NCBI GenBank assembly: GCA_963669155.1
Contig: OZ022576.1
Location: 7,706,038-7,770,037 of the forward strand
Reading direction: 5' to 3'
From: Arbacia lixula
Lineage: Eukaryota > Echinodermata > Echinoidea > Arbacioida > Arbaciidae
DNA length: 64,000 nt
Each line of letters begins with the position of its first letter. Positions within the stretch are counted from its first letter, which is position 1. The notes beneath the pieces are model-generated. The model was not told where the DNA came from. It saw only the letters and a program-made list of their open reading frames with translations, and ran no database searches. The translations under genes and the position numbers were made by a program. Shown one piece after another: positions 10,876 through 25,000 of this stretch.

Positions 10876-13800
10876 GTGAGTCAATTCTCTCTAATTCCAG
10901 GCGAGTGGTCGAAGATTTGCATTGAAAACTATCGTGTTTTGTGTCGTGGGCAGCCATATTGCGCGCTGGCTTCAGTACACAAAAAGTCTTTATGAATGAC
11001 CTAATTTGCATACCGGAAACATTCGTTTCCGATTTGGGACGGGTCAGTCTTGTCAATGTTTGTTGTCATTTTCTTACATTTTTCTCCATTTCGTGTCATG
11101 TTTACAGACTGTGCCTGATGTTGATGAAGTCCCAGAATATGACTCCTGTCCTGAAGGAGCCTCATGTGGGAAATCAAAGACAGATTTGGATAAAGACTCG
11201 AAAGGTATGTCCTCGAAAATTGTGTGTCTTTTTGTTGTTGTTATTGTTGGGCATGTTTTTTTTTTTTTTTTTTTGGGGGGGGGGGCGAAGAGGAGGGAAC
11301 GGCGATTATGGATTTGTGAGTACAATTTCTAAAAAGAGCGACACTTTGTTGTATGAAGCTGATGAAATAATTTCCTGACCAAAAGCTAGCTATTTTTGCA
11401 GCTGCAGATTGGACTAATGAAGAATGCTGTCATAAATCTAAAGTTAATGTGAACTTCACAAAAAAATTGACAAATATTATTTGTCATTCCAAAAGTTGGC
11501 ATTTCCCGTAGTCGAGAGAAGTGAGACCGCAGTTTATCATGCCCTTCTGCACCGCAGAGTGGAGTAAGGATGTATGAACTTGATGCATACATGGTTGGAG
11601 CAAGCAGTACATTTACTGCGACCAGCCCGCTCACGCAGTGAGCGGGCTGCGTTGCACCGAGCATTGGTGCAAGGTAGTCGAGATAAGAAATGATAAGTTG
11701 GTAAAATATCATCAATTATATTGCGCAGAACTTAAAGCTATTGGACACACTTACGGAGAATACTTACATGAATACTTCCGTAGTTGCTTTGAAGATGAAT
11801 TTAGTCCATGATGGGTTTTTTTTCTTGAAAACATCCCATCGTACGGCGGTCAGAATTAATGCAGCTGGGAAACATGTATCTGAAGATTGCCGACTTTTTG
11901 AAGTTTACGCGCATGCGCCAGTTCTCTATACGATTCGTGTGTGTTACGTTTTCAACAACAATCCATTACTGTAGCACTCTTTTCACATCGTTGTTTTTTC
12001 TTTTTTCATTATTATTGGAACAGATTTTATATTCCAATTTTTATTTCATTAAATTTAAAATTTTATTTTGGAGCATTTATTATACTTTGCATATTTATGT
12101 TTGTCCGTAATTTTTTGTTTTGTTATGTTTTTAAGAGCCACTTTTTTCAACCGAATAACGCCATCCCGCTAAGCTAGATTTCAGTGATGGTGCAGTGGTG
12201 CACGGTATTATAGGAAAGTTGGAAGATTCGGAACTATTTCTCTTACAAAATGCTTTATCCGCCACTGAAGTTTATAACATAGAAATTAATCATATTTTGG
12301 TCACTTTAAATGACACAATTAATGAAAATCAGGTTGATAATTTGCACAATCAAAACAATAAAAAATCACTTTTCTCATGCATATTCATCAATAGCGCTAA
12401 ATACGGTCATCAGACCGAAAGCGTCATCATCATGAATATTACTTTGCGCATGCCTACGAAGTTATTAAACAGCCAAGATGGCAGTCTGGAAGGGACTTCG
12501 TTTTGTTAGACCATGATTAGACAGACACATGAAGGGGAAATTGGTAACGTTACTCAGTATTTTCCATCATTTTCTTACTTCAGACATATGGAAGTTACAT
12601 TCAACCATTCATATACTGTGATAAATATACTTGAAATGAGTAATTCATCCATGTGCACGGGTCGATTATTCATTAATCTCACCCGACATGCCGGGAAATC
12701 GGGGGCGAGCCCTCAGGACGCTCCCGCTGCGCGGGAGCAGTCCCGGGGCTAGCAGTACATATGCACTGACGGCAACTGGCTACTCGCTGAATGGGCTCAC
12801 TCTTGAAGCACTGTGAGCAGGGGTGGTATTCCGGAAATCCACAGAGATAAAAATTGTATCTCCTCTAAGATACAATGTCCTTAATATATTTTATCTTTGG
12901 TATTCCGAAAAATATTTTAGGAAGATTTTAACCAATATTAATGAGCGCATGCCCTGCGCTCCTATCCCGGAGGCAGCCAGTAATAAACGTCCTCTCATGT
13001 CTTTTGCATACATTAATACTATCAAGCTGATGGCGTGATGTCATGAAACTGAAAGAGACATTGTGCATCAGTGTCTATCAGCGCGCCTTATTGCATTTGA
13101 TGCGCCCTTGTGCAAAAAGTTGAATGCGCGAATTATTTTTGCACGTAATGCTATGGGCCTAGGTGCGTACGTCTGGAGATAAAATTGCTTGGGAGCAGTT
13201 TTATCTTTCATCCTAATTTTTTTTCCCAAGTGCGTTTCAGAAAACCGATTTACCTCATTTGCATAAAAATTTTATCTTGGAGGCTCATTTACATAAAAAT
13301 TTTATCTCTGGCTCATTTGAATAAAAAATTTATCTTTTATTGTAAGTTGGCTTTTCGGAATACCAAAAGATAAAATTTTTCCTAAGTCCCTGAGATACAA
13401 TGAATTTTTTCCTAAGTTCGTTTTCGGAATACCCCCCCCCAGTTGTATAATTTGTCTGGCGGACAAACCACAAAACATACCCACAATCTTACCGAAAGTT
13501 TTAGTTTGGCAGTTTCTAAAAACTAGAAGACAAGAGATGCTACAATGTAGTAGAGGGCGTAATTGTTGTTGTTTACCGATGGATGAATAATTGGTGCCCA
13601 TGCCATTTGTTAATGCTGTACCAGGTTTTATTCTGCCTTTTCACCTATAAAGATTGAGACAAGTTTCAAAGAATTTGTTTTTGTAAATCAGCCAATAACG
13701 TAATTATCAGATTAATATCATTGCAACACAAGAAATACAACAGAGATAACTTTATAATCCGGCATTGTAGAATGTATCTATAGCATAAATGATGCAATCT

Positions 13801-16800
13801 GAGTTGATTCAGTTAAATTATTTCAGCACCTGAACCAACTATCAACTTTCCAGAGAACAATTGCAGCAAAACCAACATGAAGTTTATCCTACACAAATAT
13901 TTTAAAAATGTATGGTAACCTTTTGAATTTCCAATTTTGAAATGAAGGAAATTAATCTGAAAACACACTAAAAAACAACTATTAGTGTTGAAATCTGATA
14001 ATTCTGGGATTACTTTATGGTATTGTTAATAAAGTGTTACATCTTTTTGATTTGTATACATTTGCAAATGCTATGTAAATTTACCCTCATATGTGAAATA
14101 AAGTGTTTATATAATGGATAAGAGTCTCATCTATTGTAAAGATTGATCATGTAGTGCCTATGTAAAATATAATTTGATATATTGTACAGTAAATGTTTCT
14201 TGCTTTAAGAGTACATAGCTAAATTATGTGCCCTGCTCGAAAAAATGAATTGACTCAAACTTAAAAGGAGAGGAATAAAGATGATGCTGTACCATTGACC
14301 TTCCCAATGTACAGTGTAGCTTGAGAGGTACAGATTTTAGTTAGACAGAACAAATTGATATGGCATTTGTGGTGGATGGGATAATACCATTAGACTTGAC
14401 TTGCCATGTAAATGACATTCTACAAATTTCCCGAGGGTGAATCTTTAGAATCTCATTTGAAAACAAATTGAACCGTATTTGCATGCATTTGGGGATACAT
14501 CTGTCAAAACTTGTGTAGTGCAATCTATAAAGGAAAAGTATGCATTCATCATTTCAGTAGAACTACGAGTACGAATGTATAGTACTTTCGATGCCATAAT
14601 TTTCTAAGCGTAGTCTGTGAATACACAAAGTATTTAAGAAGGGTGTACAATCTGAGTGTGCTATACTGTACTGAACAATGTATGTGCAGTCGGTGTACAT
14701 GTTTATGTTTTGCCCAGAAACTTATCAACAAACTTGTTTATTATGTAAGTCTGTTATAGTCATCAACAAACGCATTCCAATCTTGTCATTCAGCCTAGCG
14801 AATATGGTAGAGTGCTGATTTGATTATTGTACCGAACTGAGGACACACAGATATTTTGAACTGTACTTACAGTGTACTTGTTCAGGTACAGTGCTTGCCG
14901 TGGACATACTGTACGGATGTTGAACATTGCCTCATTGGTCAAACTGTGAAAGGGAGTGGGGAGCATGCTGAGTGTGAAATTGACAGTACATACATGTACA
15001 TGTGTATGACAGTTTTCATTCCTGCCTGTATGCTTCAATCAATCTCATAAAATAAAAGGTGCTTTTAGAATTCAATTCATATTGAAAATCACTTGTGATT
15101 TATGTAGAGCTCTGATGTGATTATTTTATTAATAATAAGATTAAGAAGAGCGTGTAGATTTCAAATTGCAGTTACAATAATGACATCATATTCATAACAT
15201 GCGATTTTTAGCAAGTTTGGTACATGTATGATTGCATTTTTTAAGGACTTAAATTTTTATACATTTATGCATTATGAAGTACTATGTGCACAATGTACAC
15301 TACAGCTCAAAGGAATTGGCATAGGGAAAGCGAAAGGGAAGAAAGGGAAGGACCCGTAGTATTACAGTGCGGTGTATTTTGTCCAGTTCAGCATGAAACA
15401 TGATGCTTTTTAGGCTAGAACACCGTGTTTCATGCAGAACTGGACAAAATAAACTGCGGTTTAAAACGGTGAGTCCTTCCCTTTCTTCCCTTTCCCTTTT
15501 CCTATGCCAATTCCTTTGAGCTGTTGTGTCTGTGAACAAATCATCTACTACATGTACAGAGAGTTGAATTGTGTCAACTTCCAGAATGTTTACACATGTA
15601 TGATTATTGAAGATTTAAAAGGCAGATGGGGTGAATTGTTCATTGCAGGCCCTAAAGACTATTATTGATATTTAATGCTAAATGTGGGGCTTACAGAGTA
15701 CGACAACACACACTTGTGTCATTTAGGCTGTTTTAATGTTTTTTATGTTAAAAAAAAAGAAGAGAGAAACTATGACAAGTTTGATTCTTTCAGACTGACT
15801 TCCTACGGTAACTGGATATCCGTTTCCTAACTTGTCACTAGAGATAACATGATGATTTATTTTCACTTTTATTCTTCAGCTACATTAGTCTGGTTACCAT
15901 CTGTTTCTCATTGTACAGTGTAGGCTACATGTACTTTACACCTCAACACTTTTAATACGTTACTTCCATGCTTTTATTTTGACAAGAAGACAAAGAAGAA
16001 GAAAATATAGATTCGAGAATAGGAAGGCCGCAGACAAGGAGAGATGAGCATGAAAGAAAGAACGAGAAGAAAAATGGACAAACTGTATTGTTATGCAAGA
16101 CAGAAATAACAATGAAGATGAGCTTGTACAGTTCTAGTACAGTGGGAGTATGGTGGCCATGATAATTGATGATAGTGGTTGAAGACTCAGTAATTGATTA
16201 CTTATCGTTGAAGACAGTACATGTACATGTACTTCATTAACATGAGCATTAAGCATGTGTAGTTCTCACAAACTGAAGCTTGAAGAAATGTCCCCCCAGT
16301 CAAAGTATTTCACAACCATATAAATTATTTGTTTGTGGCACTCTTATACTTTCTGTGATGTTGAAATTTGAATAAATATTTGTGTTGAATGTGAAGTACA
16401 CTACTGTAAGAAATGTCCACACCTGTGATGATTCTGGTTAATATAGATCTACATTGCGCAAGCACTTGAAGCACAAACTACAGTTCTATGTTATCTCAAT
16501 CCTAATCTTTGCAGTAAATTGTGCAAATGGCAATACCATTGTTGCCAAGCAGAAGTGCCCTGTACATACCCAGTCAAGTATTTCAAGGTACAGTGTACAT
16601 GTACTAGTAGGACTGCATCCCAGCAAACATCTACAGTGCGTGTTGTGTACGCACACTACAGTATGCAAGTGTATTGATGTCATGTGGATATTGCACGCAA
16701 GATCTATCCCTTTCTACCCAACTTTATCAGGACAGTAGAGAACTAGAGATGCATTTAAGGAGAAATTATCGTCCAATGCACTCCAACAACAATGAAATCA

Positions 16801-19800
16801 ATATCGTACACTGGGCTTCATAATTAGATAAACTTCATTTTCTGGTAAATGAATTTTGAAGACCGCACACCGGGGAGGCCTAATTCAATTGAGCTGGCCG
16901 AAGAACACAGACTCTGGAGGGTTGACATTATCTCTGGCATCACCACAGCTCAAGGAGCTCAGTTGATAATTCTGTGTCAAATTAATTGCACACTGCAGTC
17001 CTGTGGCCAGCATCTTGTGTGCACACGGGAGAGAATGATCAGAATTGGATTCTGAATAGCCCCTCAGGGAAAAACATGCACATGCACAATGGTCCACCAG
17101 CCCACGCATCCTAAATTCTGATCGTCGCAATAGGGTGTTTGCATTGAACATGTACAGTGTAGTTTTGTCTTCTGTGCATGTACATCTGAACAGGCAGGGA
17201 GATCTCTGATCAAAGTTATGTCTGGAAATGTAGTGTATGATATACATGTAGTCTTAGAACTTACAGTTTAAAGATGGGGAGCTTTTGTAATAGAAATTTT
17301 TGAATTTTATACCATGACGTATGAGGACTTTCAACACAACATAACGCCTTAGTCTCTGTAGTGTGTGACTCAAGTATATACTGTACATGTACACTGTCGA
17401 AGTGATTGGCTACATGTAGCCTACTGTAAAAAAAAAAAAAAAAAAAAAAAAACTACGACTAGATTCATAGTGAAATTGCCAGCAGTAAAACAAGCTTAAC
17501 TATTTACTAAATGATCAATTGTGAAGCCTCTGTCAAAGTATGCTTGGTATTTCATCTGCTATTATTTCCATTCTGACTGAAGAGGTGAAATCAGCTTGTT
17601 TTTCGTAAATACAGCATGCTCATATGATGTAGTTTAGTGCTTAAACATCAAGGACAAAGCTTGTGTGCAGAGAACTGTTATTACACTGTACACATACAAT
17701 GTACATGTACATGTTCAATTAGCATCCACACTCCACAGGTTCTCAGTTTATTTATTCATGAACTATTATTAATGTATTCTCAGTTTGAAGTAGGTTGGGT
17801 TGAAGTCAGATGAATTCATCTGCATCAGAGTAAGGGTGCCTTAGTGACCCCCCTCCCCGGGGCCTCTTGTTTGTCCGAGCTCCGGACATGAGCGTGAAAG
17901 ACGAGGACCCAACTGCCTCATCAGAACGAGCCCCTGAGATTTATGAATTTATGGCCATACCAGGAAAAAATTAATAAAAGGTTTGTAAGGTTGTGCTGCA
18001 GAACATTGTATTACCTTGGTATTATATACCGGGTATTCGAAATGCCATGCAACACAGGGCACTATCTTTCAAACCTGATGAAACAAACACCCTGAATTAT
18101 GTTTTGCATGATACTATATGAGGTAATATAATTTGTCACAAGGGAACTCCTCTTATTCGCAGGGGGCTCATTTTTGGATTGCTGTGGCGGAATCACCCTC
18201 CGCCCCAAAGTCGTTTTCCAACTCAGCCCTACACTGTAAATACATGTACGACTGTTTCAGTGGAATGTACTTGTAATATGCCCTATCCAATTTCACTGAT
18301 TCAATGATATATGAAAGAACAGTAAACAAACAAAAATGTAATGTTAATTTTCATAGTGAAGATCATATAAAACCTATTGGACATTGGATTTATGATTTTA
18401 GCATTATGTTATATTTCAAGGCTGAAGGGAGAACAGAGTACACATACAGTAATTGCATGTAATTTGTTGTCAATCATGACAATGGACATACCGGTCGTGT
18501 TTCACGATGTGAATTTCATGTGTTCATGAAAATATTGATGCTACATGTATTTAGAGAATATAAAAGATTGTGTATTGTACAATGTTACACCTTATAATCT
18601 GTACATTTTACAGCGCATGGTCAATGTAGCAAAGTGGAAACCCAAATCAAAATACATAGTCGCCCCACACTCATTTTCGGTCCATCTACAGGTATATGTA
18701 TTAGTTGTCAATGTCTATAATCATCTTTGCCCTGAAGATGCAGCAAAATACCAGCAACTTAAATCTAGAGACAAACAAGGGGGAAAACTGGACACCATCA
18801 CATTGATAAGTTCCGTTCACTGCTTAACCACGAATGCTCTCCCTGTGGAGGAAGAAAGCTGCTTGAATAACGAGTGACACTTACCACACAATAAATCACA
18901 TTGAGAGTTTGTGACAGATTGATCCCTAAAGATATGATATGATCTGTGTTTATCCCCAGCTTCATGCATAATTCTATTTATACATGCATGGTTATAGAAT
19001 GAATGTGATTTTATACAGTGTATTGTGTATCTTGGAGTTAAGTTGGAAAAGCAACAATTTGTTCATGTGTATCGTGATAATAATGGTAGGATACATGTAA
19101 AGTACTCGCAAAGTATTTTTTAAAATATATATTTATATGTACTAGCGAAGTATTAATTTCAGGATGTCAACCTATAACTACCGGTACTAGTAGGAGGAAT
19201 AGTATAACTTTCCATGGTGCATAGTTATTTACAAGTGATACATGCAAAAGTTCCTATAACATGTATCTCGTGTGTGATAGAGTACATTTACGTGTACATG
19301 CATGCTAGACCTACATATAGAAGACAACTCACTAACTTTTTTACTGTTTCATTTTTATAATATTTTTAGTGGCCTTTCTTTTTTCTACTTATCATAATTG
19401 TGGTAGCTGATGTGTAAAGCATTTAATACTGTAGCTTGAGGCTTCCTTGATTGGCTAACATCATGTTGACATACTGTACAGTGAAGTGTGGTCACTGTGG
19501 CTTAGGCAAATTAGTGTGTCAAGCTACATTATGTCAATATTACATGTAAGTAAAGTAGGCATGTCCTGTGTGAGCTGAGCAAGTGCAAGAGAAAAGGTAA
19601 ACACACGATTGCCTCAAATTTCTGGATTTTGCAACAAAGCTAGATGATAAACAGATACCGATCAGTCACTAGTAGTAGGTTGAAGCATTCACATTTAGAA
19701 ATAGGTGCATCATCAATTTAGCTAACCAAAAAATAAGGCTGTCTTTGAGTTAAACATGTACATATATGTGGACAGGAATTGGTTGTAGAAACTCTCACTA

Positions 19801-21821
19801 AGATTTTGCCTGTGCATGTATGATGCCAATGTGTTGTAGAATGTATACATGCATTTAAGACAGTGTCCATAGAAGGTGCTAGTGCGATTGTACAAGGATG
19901 ATTTAGAATTCTGAATATACTGTCTTGGAGTGTACCAATGAATAATTAATGTAAACTGTAGGGATTCAGATCTGGGCGGAACATGAATTTTACATAATGC
20001 AGTACATGTACTATCATGTACATTGCAAGATGTTTGTGTCATGATACGACAGTACATGTAAGAATATTTTCTGTTTTATTTTGTGGCTTTTACTGCAAGT
20101 TGCACTGCTGCTGGTTGTATAATAAATCTTCAGTTCTTTGGACAGTTGTCTTTGGTCATTTAAATGTACATTCTTTTTAAGAATAAATAATTCAATTCAA
20201 AATTTTCAAATAGAATATTGATTGTGCATCTGCATGTATGAGGCATACATTATATATGTCCATATGTGCATAGACACATACATGTATCAAATGGATGCAG
20301 ATCGCGGAAGATTTACATGTATTATTCAAAACACACACAATAAAAAGAGCTAACAATAAAATATTTTTGTATGGAAGTTTGGTTTTGATTACTAATATTG
20401 ATCTTTATATTATAACATATTGCATTATGTGAGTTTGTGTATATTGATTTTTACAAAAATTTATTCTACTAGTTGTTATCGTTTTTCATTTTGTTATTAG
20501 ATTTTTATTGTTATAGACCCTTTGGTAGAACAGTTTTTTGACTGAAAGTGCTTCCCTGTTGAAATAAAACTAAATTAATAAATGTAGTATGCAAAGGGAT
20601 ATACACAAAGTGATGTTACTGATGTGTCAGAAAACTTAAAATGTGGACCTTTTTTCTTTTCTTCTTTATCACAGAGTTATTCCATGACCTGGATCAGTTA
20701 CAGGAGGAGTGGCTAGCTGATGGTAAGTTTATCACATTTTTATCGCTTAGATTTAGAACACAGGGTCAGGTGTACTTTCAGAGAAATGTTAAGATAAACA
20801 TACTTTTATCTTTTGAACATTGGGTGTTACACAGCTCTACAATATTAACTACTTGTACTGTTAAAGACAGGGTAGCCCTTATGCGGGTCTAAAGCATTAA
20901 ATTGTGTAAAAACTATGCAAAATGGAGGATAATCTTGTTAAAGAACTTTTCTCACAATCTTAGAACTGGTAGGTGACTTTGAGTGGATTCATATTTATCA
21001 TAAGATTTTGAGTAAAACCTCTATGGTTCCTGTAGCTTAGAGACCAAGACTGCAATCAGCATACATTGCAGTTCTCTGCTTTCAACTAGCCATGGTAATG
21101 CAAGCAGTGCATGCAATTCAAGCTCCAGGCCGCTGGCTGCTGGCTGCTGTAATGCGCTTAATAAAAATTTATACATATTTTTTGCCTATATATAAAAGAA
21201 GACCGTAATCGTTATGTTTCAAACGTCGTTAACAAGGTTGTTTACTTTTCCTGAAGAGATTTGTGAAGCTATATTATTTTTTATTTATTAACCAAGTCCC
21301 CCAAATCAGCTCCTGCAACTGCCCTAAACAGATTCATAGCATAGCCCATGCCCAAGAGCATCCCTTGGTAATGCAATAAAGGAGAGCAAGAATTGAAAAC
21401 AGTACGGTCTCTGAGTTGTGCATCACTTTTTCATTGATTTTCCTGTCCATTATGCCACAACCTATAGTGTTTATTATGTGTAAGCTGCTTACATGTACAG
21501 GTGAGTAGCCCTATGAGACTGAGCTTCACACATCCCTGCTTCCACGTTACAATATTACATTGTATTGACACGAGCGGCCATGCTTATCACTATTATGTGT
21601 TGAGCAACACTTGTCCATTGGAGACATAATGAAAGAAAGGCACACAATTATACATGGGGAACAGAGAAAAGGAGAGAGAGAGAGAAAGAGAGAGAGAGAA
21701 AAAAAAGTTGGAAGAGAATGGAGAGATAGAAAGAGAAAGAGAGAGAGGGAGAGAAAGAGAAGAGAGAGAGAGACAGAGGGGGGGGGGGGAGATTGAAGTT
21801 GGAAGAGAATGGAGAGATAGG

Positions 21822-21875
<54 letters not shown>

Positions 21876-21905
21876 TTGGAAGAGAATAAAGAGGTATAAA
21901 GAGAA

Positions 21906-21945
<40 letters not shown>

Positions 21946-21976
21946 AGAGAGATTGAAGTTGGAAGAGAATGGAGAA

Positions 21977-22035
<59 letters not shown>

Positions 22036-25000
22036 AGTATACAATGCTATAAGAAAGAGAGAGGGGGGGGGGGTGGGGAGGGGGCGACAGAAAGAGAAAG
22101 AAAGACTGCATTAAAAGAGAGTGAGAGACAGACTCTGTTGGTCCCTTTAGAAAACAAAATAGGAAACCCAAAGTCCATGGCCCATTCATAAACTTCCATG
22201 ACAGCATCCACTATTTTGATTCCCTTTTGTCAGGGGAGACTTGTTTACCCCAAGCCCGCTAGGACTCCTTTGCATATGAATAGAGTAGGAAGTCTCGGCT
22301 TAGGGATAGTCTCAACTTATAGGTTGGTGGACCAGACTGGGTGCTGGTAGAAACGTATGGAGGACAGAGCAGATGAAACTAAGTTCCAATTTATGAAACT
22401 TGTTTCTCTTTAGATTGATTTCTCTTTCAACTTTTATCCATTTCTGAGAAAGGTGATGAAAAGTGCCTTTCATGCTTTTCACAGTGGCAAGCATTTCCTT
22501 AGCCTACCTCCTATTCAGACTGGGTTTATTTATAATGCGTTATCCTTACCGATAGTACAGGATTGTATGGGTATGGCCCCAGAAAAATGCAGGAATAGTA
22601 CCACAATTGCGACGTCAAGTCTTGAAATGTGGTGCAAAGTTTAAATATCTGAACACAAATCAAAATAGGCTAGGGCTCATGAAAAGCATTACTAACTGCC
22701 AAGCTCATAAATGTGCACTCATAAATATTTAGAATTGCCATTTGGTAAAAGCTGTAGCCTCTTTTACTAAAGCAATTGTATTGTTATGTTTTCAAATTTC
22801 CATACATTTTCATGTAGTAATTCAATCAGTTCAAAGCTGTTCGCTACATGTAGACATAGTCTGCAAGCAGAAGTTGTGAAGTTACATTGTAGATGTGGTC
22901 ATCCAAGGAAAAAAAATTGTACTGTTTTGTTTAGTTTGTTTGACGTTGCAATTCATTTTATGACATTAGGCTTTAAAAGAAGCCCCCGCAAATGCACATT
23001 TTTTCCATGCTTGGAAGCTCAAGTTATGAAGCTTCTTGAATCTTGACAGTATCCTGTTAACCCGTTATTCTGAAATGAACAGAAGATTCAAAGCTTGTTT
23101 TTGTGTAGAATATCATATTCTCCATAATTTTTCCAATGACAAGCATGCGTTGAAAAAGTTTGAAAGCCTGGAAACCAAACTAATGCTACGGTCATGCTGT
23201 ACATCACAGGCAGTGTGCCTATCAGCGCATGTCAAAAATGTTTGACAAACAACTCAATAAATCAGGGCTGATCGCTTGCATAAGAAAGTTTGGGTTTCGG
23301 CTTTTTCTAGAAGGGGTTGCATCATCATTACAGAAAGATAAAATGAATATGTTGTGCATGGACAGCAAAGACACACCTTCACACACTGACATACAATCAC
23401 AGCCTCGATGGGGCAGGGCTTTAAATGAAAATAAATGAATTTTACCCATTAATTCATCCAATTCATTTGTCCATATACATGTGCAGTCTAGTGGCAGAGA
23501 GTATGTCTCTTGATATGTATGTACATTGTCCAGGTTAATACAATTTGTAATATTCATATTGCAACCATTGTGTCATAAACACATACGTTGATGTACATTG
23601 ACTTCAAGGTGTTTTTTTACACATGCATGTATAGCTCATTTACATTTTAAAATGCATGAAAAACTATGATACTGTACTTGCAGCATAAATTTGTGGTTAC
23701 AAGCATTATTTTAGATGTGACTTCAGTCTACATGTAATAATTTCTACATTGTTCATTGTATGATAATCAGCTATAGTTAGATTTGTGCATTTATATTACA
23801 TGTAAAAATTATGCTCACATTTTATCTTTTTGTTTGCTTGTTTGTGTTTTTAGATTTCGGCTACGTCCCAGAGCCAGAAACGGAACAGTATGTGCCTGAT
23901 TTCCAGTCAGAGAATCGTAAGTGAACCACAATTCTTGAAAACCTTATGAAACTGTAAATATATTGCATAATTTTGTATGCAATATAATTCACCTTTTATA
24001 GCATTGTGAGATGATATTCACTACAATCGTGTTTTGAAAAGTCATGCACGATTCCATGTTTCTGATCTAAGGAGCAGAGCTTCTTGATACTTGGAGATTC
24101 CTAAAGCGGAAAAGATCGAGGAATGTGAATTATTGCGTTTTCTTTTTGAAAACATTTTTAGGAATACTTGCAATATTTGCTGGTAATTCATTTCATTTAC
24201 CATGGTTCGGTTATTCAATAAATGTAGAAATGATGTCTTGCATCCTGCCTTCATAATTTCTTGAACTTCATTATGAAGGCGTTTCCTCCAAATTGAATAA
24301 TAATCAAGCCTTTGGTTTTCATCTACTACACTGGATGCTATGTTGACTAACATCCAATTTGCAAGAATTATGTTGCGTGGTACCTAGAGATTTTGCGGTG
24401 GTTAAAGACACTTTATTACTGGGAGTGGTGTGACCACATGTTCACTTTACCACATCTAACAACCATTATCAATAAACAAGTTAAACAAGGCCAAATACTC
24501 CCTGCTCTATGTCCGTGTCCATATCAGATTCATAAGCTACTGGCTGCATGATATGCAGGGTTACATCATGTTTGTGATTGCATCATTGTTTGTGGTTTCA
24601 CAATCATGCGTTTATTCTTGAAGGGTACCATGTCATTTAGCCTACTCCCATTTTCATTTTCATTCCCATTTTGTCAATAAGCGCAGGCTGATAGTTATGG
24701 GTTGGGGTTAGTTAGAGTTTAAGATTTAAGAAATAATAGTTACGGTTAGGGATAAGGCAGAGGGTTTGGGATAAGTTTACGAGAGAAGTTTGAAGATTCT
24801 GTCTGAAAACACAACTTGGGATTAGACCAGATGGTGCTAAACCTGTTCTAGGAGCACATATGAAAACATTTCGTACCTTTCTTCCCCCTTCCCTTCCATC
24901 TAATTACAACCATCTGTAGCAGAGTATTCATAGTACTGGTACATTTTATCTCCACCCATCATGTGTGATCACCCGTTCAACTGTGGCATGTACTTTCTTG

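Larger units (their letters stand above)
11205..20674 (+). other. Intron 2 of the PEA3-family gene (9.47 kb)
   Basis: Bounded by GTATGT and a pyrimidine tract plus ACAG. Contains T18G11 at 11257-11286, a GC-rich hairpin at 11624-11648, another at 12720-12738, the palindromic element at 12820-13440, the first snap-back MITE (15298-15528), poly(A) at 17429-17451, a GC/CpG islet at 17840-17940 and many TACATGTA-type palindromes. No supported gene. Confidence 0.85.

Noticed and set aside
12195-12509. 104-codon plus-strand frame in intron 2
   Set aside because: Protein-like at first glance but no recognisable motif, no splice sites and AT-biased composition.
21547-22207. 165- and 204-codon minus-strand frames rich in Ser-Leu
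   Set aside because: They are the GA minisatellite read in antisense.
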